64,000 bases of DNA from Clostridia bacterium (GTDB taxonomy: Bacteria > Bacillota_A > Clostridia > Christensenellales > Aristaeellaceae). The stretch spans positions 1 through 64,000 of the forward strand of contig JAFXSH010000164.1 in assembly GCA_017525805.1 (NCBI GenBank), written 5' to 3'. Position 1 is the stretch's first letter, and every line of letters starts with the position of its first letter. The position numbers and the translations under genes were made by a program. This document shows positions 59,461 through 64,000 of this stretch, piece after piece. The notes below the pieces were generated by a model. That model was not told where the DNA came from, did not search any database, and saw nothing but the letters and a program-made list of their open reading frames with translations.

Positions 59461-59949
59461 ATGATTTCTCTTTATTCTCAGGCGGACGCCCTCCGTATGG
59501 ACAGGCGGGCGAAAGTAAGCCTTTATGTTTCTATTGGCCTGCTTTTATCGGCGCTGATCATCTGCATCGTGTTATGTGCGCAAGTCAATACCGGCAACGC
59601 TGAACGGATGCTGTATACGGTGATCGGTCTGTTCACCGTGGCCGGATGGATCGCCATTCTGCTTTTGCGGCTGATTTACTTTCCCAGCGCCGCCGTTTGC
59701 CGCCATATGAAAAGCATCATAGGCGGAGCGGAAGAAGAACTGGAAGGATTCCTTTCCCTGTCTCCCGCAGCGTTTCAAATCCCCAAGGGCATTTTAGCGC
59801 GCAAGGTATCGCTTGCGGTGGAGGGGGAAGAAGAAACGCGGAAACTGAACATAGACGACCGATTCGTGAAAAAGCTGCCGCCGGACGGCACGCGGGTGCG
59901 CGTCCGCACGGTGCGGAAATTCATCACGGCCATCGAGGTGCTGCCATGA
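59461..59949 (+). CDS. Two-helix membrane protein of unknown function
   Basis: 162 residues. Two membrane helices (VSLYVSIGLLLSALIICIVLC and LYTVIGLFTVAGWIAILLLRL) are followed by a soluble domain of about 90 residues with LSLSPAAFQIPKGILARKV and strand-rich TRVRVRTVRKFITAIEVL. No family recognised. It overlaps the next gene by 4 bases (ATGA), so the two are coupled. Confidence 0.6.
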   Translation: MISLYSQADALRMDRRAKVSLYVSIGLLLSALIICIVLCAQVNTGNAERMLYTVIGLFTVAGWIAILLLRLIYFPSAAVCRHMKSIIGGAEEELEGFLSLSPAAFQIPKGILARKVSLAVEGEEETRKLNIDDRFVKKLPPDGTRVRVRTVRKFITAIEVLP

Positions 59950-60518
59950 AAACGATCTGGAAAGTAATGAAACTGATCCCCCTGCTGATCCTATGGCTGA
60001 TGCTCAGCATCTTTTTATGGGGCTTCGTTTTCAACCTGATCACCGACGCGCCGCCCGCTGAAAAGATCACGCTGTGCGTGGACGCGGAAACGCCGGGAGC
60101 CACCAAGTTAGCCGTTTTATTGGAAGAAAAACTGGATGGAAAAGTGCGCATGGTGAAGGTACGGTCCTTTGATTACGCCATGTTTGATACAGGAACGCTC
60201 ACGAAGGCCGATCTGTTTATCGTGCCTGCTTCTCACGCGGAAACCTATCAGGAATGGTTTTCCCCTCTGCCGGAGGAATTGCGGGATCAGGGCCTTTTTC
60301 TGGAAATCGAAGATGTGGCTTACGGTAAACGCGCTTATAACGCTGCCGCCGATACGGGCATAGCGAAAGATTGTATCCGGTATACCGGCCCGAATGAGGA
60401 AAAAGAGGATTATTATTTGTTTTTCGGAAAAAAATCCATTCATATAACGGAAAATGAAAGCGCGACGGACAATACGGCTGTGGAAGCCGCGCTTTGCCTG
60501 TTTGATTTATCCAAATAA
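59946..60518 (+). CDS. Single-helix membrane protein of unknown function
   Basis: 190 residues. An N-terminal membrane anchor (LIPLLILWLMLSIFLWGFVFNL), then an outside domain of about 155 residues with alternating alpha/beta character (KITLCVDAETPG, MVKVRSFDYAMFDTGTL, ADLFIVPASHAETY). The last feature recalls type 2 periplasmic-binding folds, but the domain is too small for a full binding protein. Coupled to the preceding gene. Lies between the amylase and sugar importer. Function unknown. Confidence 0.55.
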   Translation: MKTIWKVMKLIPLLILWLMLSIFLWGFVFNLITDAPPAEKITLCVDAETPGATKLAVLLEEKLDGKVRMVKVRSFDYAMFDTGTLTKADLFIVPASHAETYQEWFSPLPEELRDQGLFLEIEDVAYGKRAYNAAADTGIAKDCIRYTGPNEEKEDYYLFFGKKSIHITENESATDNTAVEAALCLFDLSK

Positions 60519-60520
60519 TT

Positions 60521-60556
60521 TTTGAAAAAAATGGATATTTTCCATGTTTTTTCAAA
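60521..60556 (+). other. AT-rich hairpin upstream of the sugar-binding protein gene
   Basis: TTTGAAAAAAATGGA (60521-60535) pairs with TCCATGTTTTTTCAAA (60541-60556) with a single-base bulge. It is either a weak terminator of the 59461-60518 pair or an operator just upstream of the -35 box at 60565. Confidence 0.45.
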
Positions 60557-60564
60557 GAAATTGA

Positions 60565-60593
60565 TTGACAAACCGAAAAAAAAGCGATAGAAT
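60565..60593 (+). promoter_or_regulatory. Promoter of the sugar importer operon
   Basis: TTGACA (60565-60570), a 17-base spacer rich in A and TAGAAT (60588-60593). The transcript has a leader of about 85 bases before the binding-protein start. No obvious LacI-type AACGTT site is present here. Confidence 0.8.
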
Positions 60594-60686
60594 CTTGCAC
60601 GGATAAATAGAAAGAAATCAAGTTGCCCCACCCTCACGAATCAAGGGCCGTTTTGGCTTGAGATAAAATAGAAAGGAGATTCCTGT

Positions 60687-62174
60687 ATGAAAAAGTTCCT
60701 CGCGATCGTTCTCTCTCTGGTGATGGTGCTGTCCCTGGCCGCGACGGCCAGCGCGTCCAGCCTGGCTGGCACCTATGACATCACCGTTTGGGTGGCTGAA
60801 AAGGCCGTTGAGCTGACCAAGCAGCAGATTGCCGACTTCAACGCCTCCAACGAATTCGGCATCACCTTCAACGCCATCGTGGAACCCGTTTCCGAAGCGG
60901 ACTCCGCCACCCAGATGATTACCGACGTGGAAGCGGGCGGCGACATCTTCTGCTTCGCGCAGGACCAGTTCGCCCGTCTGGTGCAGTCCGGCGCGCTGGC
61001 TAAGTTAGGCAAGGGCGCTACTGATACCGTGACCGCCAACAACGCGGCGGGCGTCGTAGCCGCCGCCACCTCCGGCGACGCGCTGTACGCCTACCCCCTG
61101 ACCGCCGACAATGGCTACTTCATGTACTATGACAAGTCCGTCATCCCCGAAGAGGATGTGGATTCTCTGGAAGCCATTATCGCGGACTGCGAAGCTGCCC
61201 AGAAGTATTTCGCCTTTGAAATGCAGACCTCCGCTTGGTACATCGCTTCCTTCTTCTTCGGCACCGGCTGCGTGTCCGAATGGGTGACCGACTCCGACGG
61301 CCAGTTCATCGAAGTGCATGACACCTTCAACAGCCCCCAGGGCCTGATCGCCGCCAAGGGCATCCAGAAGCTGGTCACTTCTCCCTATCACCTCAGTTCC
61401 TCCTCCGGCGCTGAATTTGCCCAGGGCGCTGCCGTGGTCGTCTCCGGCACCTGGGATTACAACACCGTGGAAGGCATCCTGGGCGACAACATGGGCGTTG
61501 CCGATCTGCCCTCCTTTGAAGTGGACGGAGCCTCCTATCACCTCGGTTCCTTCAACGGCTGCAAACTGCTGGGTGTGAAGCCTCAGCTTGACGCTGTGCG
61601 TGCCGCCGCTCTGAATCAGCTGGCCCTGTACCTGACCGGCGAAAAGTGCCAGATGGAACGCTTTGAAGCGCTGGCTTGGGGTCCCTCCAACATTGCCGCC
61701 CAGGCTTCCGACGCCGTGCAGGCCAACCCCGGCCTGGCCGCCCTGCTGGCTCAGAGCCCCTATTCCATTCCTCAGGGCCAGATCCACGGCTCCTGGTGGG
61801 ATATTGCCAAGGTTATCGCTGACGATATCAAGAACGCCGAAGACGAAGCTGGCCTGCAGGCCGCTCTGGACAACTACACCGATAAGATCGCCAGCCTGTT
61901 CACCATGAGCGACGACGTGAAGTTCGGCTGGACCGTGATCGGCGCGGTGGCTGGCACCATGTGGGATAACGACTTCCCCATGACCAAGATCTCCGCTTCC
62001 GAATGGAAGAGCGACGAAGCTTTCGCCATGGACGCCGGTACCGAATTCAAGGTGCGCCAGGGCCTGAGCTGGGACAACAACTTCCCCGCTGAAAACTTCA
62101 AGGTGGAAGAAGCGGGCACCTACTACGTGATGTTCAATGAAACCACCGGCGAAGTGAGCATCGTGGCCGAATAA
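60687..62174 (+). CDS. Maltodextrin-type ABC transporter substrate-binding protein with C-terminal glycan-binding domain
   Basis: 495 residues. A Sec signal peptide (MKKFLAIVLSLVMVLSL, then ATASAS) without a lipobox cysteine. Residues about 30-405 form a family 1 (MalE-like) binding protein: DITVWVAEKAVELTKQQI, YAYPLTADNGYFMYYDKSV, VVSGTWDYNTVEGILGDN. From about residue 410 a second domain reads VIGAVAGTMWDNDFPMTKI and FKVRQGLSWDNNFP, resembling SusE/SusF-type starch-binding modules. Strong codon bias implies high expression. It is followed by stem-loops and then the permease gene, as in mal operons. Confidence 0.85.
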   Translation: MKKFLAIVLSLVMVLSLAATASASSLAGTYDITVWVAEKAVELTKQQIADFNASNEFGITFNAIVEPVSEADSATQMITDVEAGGDIFCFAQDQFARLVQSGALAKLGKGATDTVTANNAAGVVAAATSGDALYAYPLTADNGYFMYYDKSVIPEEDVDSLEAIIADCEAAQKYFAFEMQTSAWYIASFFFGTGCVSEWVTDSDGQFIEVHDTFNSPQGLIAAKGIQKLVTSPYHLSSSSGAEFAQGAAVVVSGTWDYNTVEGILGDNMGVADLPSFEVDGASYHLGSFNGCKLLGVKPQLDAVRAAALNQLALYLTGEKCQMERFEALAWGPSNIAAQASDAVQANPGLAALLAQSPYSIPQGQIHGSWWDIAKVIADDIKNAEDEAGLQAALDNYTDKIASLFTMSDDVKFGWTVIGAVAGTMWDNDFPMTKISASEWKSDEAFAMDAGTEFKVRQGLSWDNNFPAENFKVEEAGTYYVMFNETTGEVSIVAE

Positions 62175-62182
62175 GCCGCTTT

Positions 62183-62260
62183 CCATTGCTTGATTGAATC
62201 AATCCGGCAATGGTTCATTCCGGATGGCCGGAGTCAATTCATCTTGGCTCCGGCCATTTT
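62183..62260 (+). terminator. Stem-loops between binding protein and permease genes
   Basis: Hairpin CCATTGC/GCAATGG (62183-62189 with 62207-62213, with an inner TTGATT/AATCAA stem) is followed by ATGGCCGGAG/CTCCGGCCAT (62224-62233 with 62248-62257) and TTTC. The partial T-run suits partial termination or 3' protection of the binding-protein mRNA, giving more binding protein than permease. Confidence 0.7.
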
Positions 62261-62340
62261 CATAAAAAAGGCTCCATGGACGACGCTCAATGCGAAGCTT
62301 CACGCAAAGCCGCTTCGCGTAAGGAGAGGAATGTGAATGT

Positions 62341-64000
62341 ATGACGAATGATACGAAACAGGTACGGCCCGGCGGAGCGGGGGATTTGAAAAAAATCCTG
62401 GCAGCCGTGGGCGTAGTACTTTTGGGCTGCCTGATCTACCTGATCATTGGCGGCATCTTTTCCGGTATCGGTGTGCCTATGTGGGTCAGCGGCATTATCG
62501 CCGCGGTGATCGTCGCGCCGCTGACCGCCGGATGCATTCTGAAATGGGACAAACTGTACGCCGTTTACGAAAGCAAGAACGAAAAGGAAACCCTGCGCCT
62601 GAGCAAGGGCGAAAAGAAAATCTACAGCCTGATGAGCATCGTGCTGGGCATTCCCACGTTTTTCAAAAACGTAGGCTTGGCTATCTGGAACGCCATTAAA
62701 TCGGCGGGCAGCGCTATCGGGAAGGAACTGGCCGACATCGGCTCCACCTTCGTTCACGGCGATTGGAAAACCAAAATCTCCTATGTGATCATGGGCTTTG
62801 GCTGCCTGGCCAGGGGCCAGATCCTGCGGGGATTGCTGTTCCTGCTGTTTGAGGTGGTGTTCTTCGGCTATATGGCGCTGGCTGGCTGCCATTGGCTGAG
62901 CATGCTGCCTTCCCTGGGCTTGCAGGGTCCCACCAAAGAATATGACCTGATTTTGGACGTGGAAGTGACGACTTATCACGACAATTCCTTCAAAATTCTG
63001 CTTTACGGCGTGCTGACCATCTTCTTCATCATCGCTTTCATTTATACCTGGCGCACAAACATCAAGCAGAACAAGATGGCCGAAAAGATACTGGCTTCCG
63101 GCAAAAAGCTGCGCAGCGGCAAGGACGACCTGCGGTCCATGGTGGACGATCAGTTCCACAAGACCCTGCTGGCCCTGCCCCTGACCGGTATCCTGATCTT
63201 CACCGTGCTGCCCATCGTGTTCATGATCCTGGTGGCCTTCACCAACTACGACGGCACCCATAACGGCTATACCAATAACCTGTTCACCTGGGTGGGTCTG
63301 GACAACTTCAACACCATGCTGTCTTGGACGGCGGGCAAGGGCGGCAACACCCAGTCCTACGCCGCCACCTTCGGCGAGGTGCTGTCCTGGACGCTGATCT
63401 GGGCCTTCTTCGCTACTTTCACCAACTATTTCCTGGGCATGTGGGTGGCCATGGCCATCAACAAGAAGGGCATCGGCTTCAAAAAGGGCTGGCGCACCAT
63501 CTTAGTGCTCACCATCGCCATTCCCCAGTTCATTTCCCTGCTGTATGTGAGCAAGATGTTTGCCAAGAATGGCATTGTCAACGGCTTCCTCCTCAGCATG
63601 GGCTGGATCAGCGAGGCCCTTCCTTTCTGGGAAGACGCCACCTGGGCCCGCATTACGGTGATCCTGCTGAATATTTGGATCGGTATCCCGTACCTGATGC
63701 TGGTCACCACCGGTATTTTGATGAATATTCCTGCGGACCTGTATGAGTCCGCCCGCATCGACGGCGCCAACGCTTGGCAGCAGTATCAGAAGATCACCCT
63801 GCCCTATATGCTGTTCGTCACTGGCCCGTACCTGCTCACCAGCTTTACGGGCAACATGAACAACTTTAACGTGATCTTCCTGCTCACCGGCGGCGCGCCT
63901 ACCAACGCGGCGGCATCCTCGGCGTCGGGCAACGTGGGCTATACGGACCTGCTGATCACCTGGCTGTTCAAGATCACCACCGGCGCGGAAAGCCAGTATT
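62341..64000 (+). CDS. Maltodextrin-type ABC transporter permease MalF/MdxF (3' end outside window)
   Basis: Open from ATG 62341 (AAGGAGAGGA about 10 bases upstream) to the window end, 553 codons so far with no stop. An N-terminal region of about 270 residues has extra membrane helices (ILAAVGVVLLGCLIYLIIGG, and later RGQILRGLLFLLFEVVFFGY, as in Firmicute MdxF proteins). The permease core begins near LLALPLTGILIFTVLPIVF. The EAA loop is YESARIDGANAWQQYQ. It forms the channel with a MalG-type partner expected just downstream. Confidence 0.9.
   Translation, partial: MTNDTKQVRPGGAGDLKKILAAVGVVLLGCLIYLIIGGIFSGIGVPMWVSGIIAAVIVAPLTAGCILKWDKLYAVYESKNEKETLRLSKGEKKIYSLMSIVLGIPTFFKNVGLAIWNAIKSAGSAIGKELADIGSTFVHGDWKTKISYVIMGFGCLARGQILRGLLFLLFEVVFFGYMALAGCHWLSMLPSLGLQGPTKEYDLILDVEVTTYHDNSFKILLYGVLTIFFIIAFIYTWRTNIKQNKMAEKILASGKKLRSGKDDLRSMVDDQFHKTLLALPLTGILIFTVLPIVFMILVAFTNYDGTHNGYTNNLFTWVGLDNFNTMLSWTAGKGGNTQSYAATFGEVLSWTLIWAFFATFTNYFLGMWVAMAINKKGIGFKKGWRTILVLTIAIPQFISLLYVSKMFAKNGIVNGFLLSMGWISEALPFWEDATWARITVILLNIWIGIPYLMLVTTGILMNIPADLYESARIDGANAWQQYQKITLPYMLFVTGPYLLTSFTGNMNNFNVIFLLTGGAPTNAAASSASGNVGYTDLLITWLFKITTGAESQY

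Noticed and set aside
61005..62186. 393-codon open frame on the minus strand opposite the sugar-binding protein gene
   Set aside because: It mirrors the strongly biased codons of the real gene, has no ribosome site, and its translation (rich in His, Gly and Val) matches no protein type.
62287..63261. 324-codon open frame on the minus strand opposite the permease
   Set aside because: The plus strand from 62341 to the window end is an unbroken MalF-type permease with a good ribosome site. The antisense translation is His/Gln-rich.
1..64000. CRISPR array, insertion sequence, prophage, tRNA or rRNA genes
   Set aside because: No regularly spaced direct repeats, transposase or integrase motifs, tRNA cloverleaf or rRNA sequence was recognised on reading either strand; a tRNA scan would settle the last point.

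Overview
The window reads as chromosome of an anaerobic, endospore-forming Clostridia-type Firmicute with fairly high GC. The evidence is a set of sporulation genes (gpr, spoIIP and a 29-codon spoVM), Gram-positive style ribosome binding sites (GGAGG 7-10 bases before starts), lipoprotein and SBP-dependent sugar uptake genes, and the conserved Firmicute block yicC-remA-gmk-rpoZ-coaBC-priA-def-fmt-rsmB-rlmN-prpC-prkC-rsgA-rpe-rsmA. I cannot name a species. No rRNA, tRNA, CRISPR array, insertion sequence or prophage was seen.

Layout. 1-9.0 kb (minus strand): DUF4127 protein, a TIM-barrel protein, a five-repeat SH3b protein, hemW, a DUF5711 propeller protein and a SWIM/SNF2 helicase. 9.1-14.2 kb (plus): a type IIA topoisomerase pair (GyrB/ParE and GyrA/ParC families) with a small zinc-ribbon membrane protein between the subunits. 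14.2-16.8 kb (minus): a hotdog thioesterase, a double ACT-domain protein and phenylacetate-CoA ligase, preceded by a previously unannotated 49-residue leader peptide with eight Phe codons within 14 residues and a complete terminator/antiterminator set. 16.8-18.7 kb: a STAS protein and a PIG-V-type membrane glycosyltransferase. 18.7-19.7 kb: a catalytically altered lipoyl-acyltransferase-like protein. 19.8-28.7 kb (minus): a myo-inositol catabolic operon iolJ-iolC-iolA-(membrane protein)-iolG-iolB-iolD-iolE with two copies of a long hairpin repeat in its gaps. 28.8-32.4 kb (plus): PrsW protease, two membrane proteins, a DUF5685 protein and a J-domain protein. 32.4-36.6 kb: an unusual radical SAM protein, thrH, and divergently metY-metA. 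36.7-40.7 kb: gpr, spoIIP, a membrane protein, murI and an OB-fold-like lipoprotein. 40.7-55.3 kb: a small antisense-strand membrane protein, then the long housekeeping block. 55.3-56.6 kb (minus): spoVM, a small membrane protein, a GNAT acetyltransferase and a GGDEF fragment. 56.7-64 kb: a LacI regulator with tandem operators, a GH13 alpha-amylase, two unknown membrane proteins, and a maltodextrin-type ABC binding protein and permease (cut by the window end).

How the parts fit. The iol genes convert myo-inositol through scyllo-inosose to malonate-semialdehyde/acetyl-CoA level products and DHAP. The LacI-amylase-SBP-permease region looks like an alpha-glucan utilisation locus. metA carries the Glu that favours acetyl-CoA, matching the O-acetylhomoserine sulfhydrylase next to it. 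The most striking element is the predicted phenylalanine-responsive attenuator in front of the phenylacetate-CoA ligase/ACT operon. It implies that the ligase is made when charged tRNA-Phe is scarce, which fits salvage synthesis of phenylalanine from phenylacetate better than degradation.
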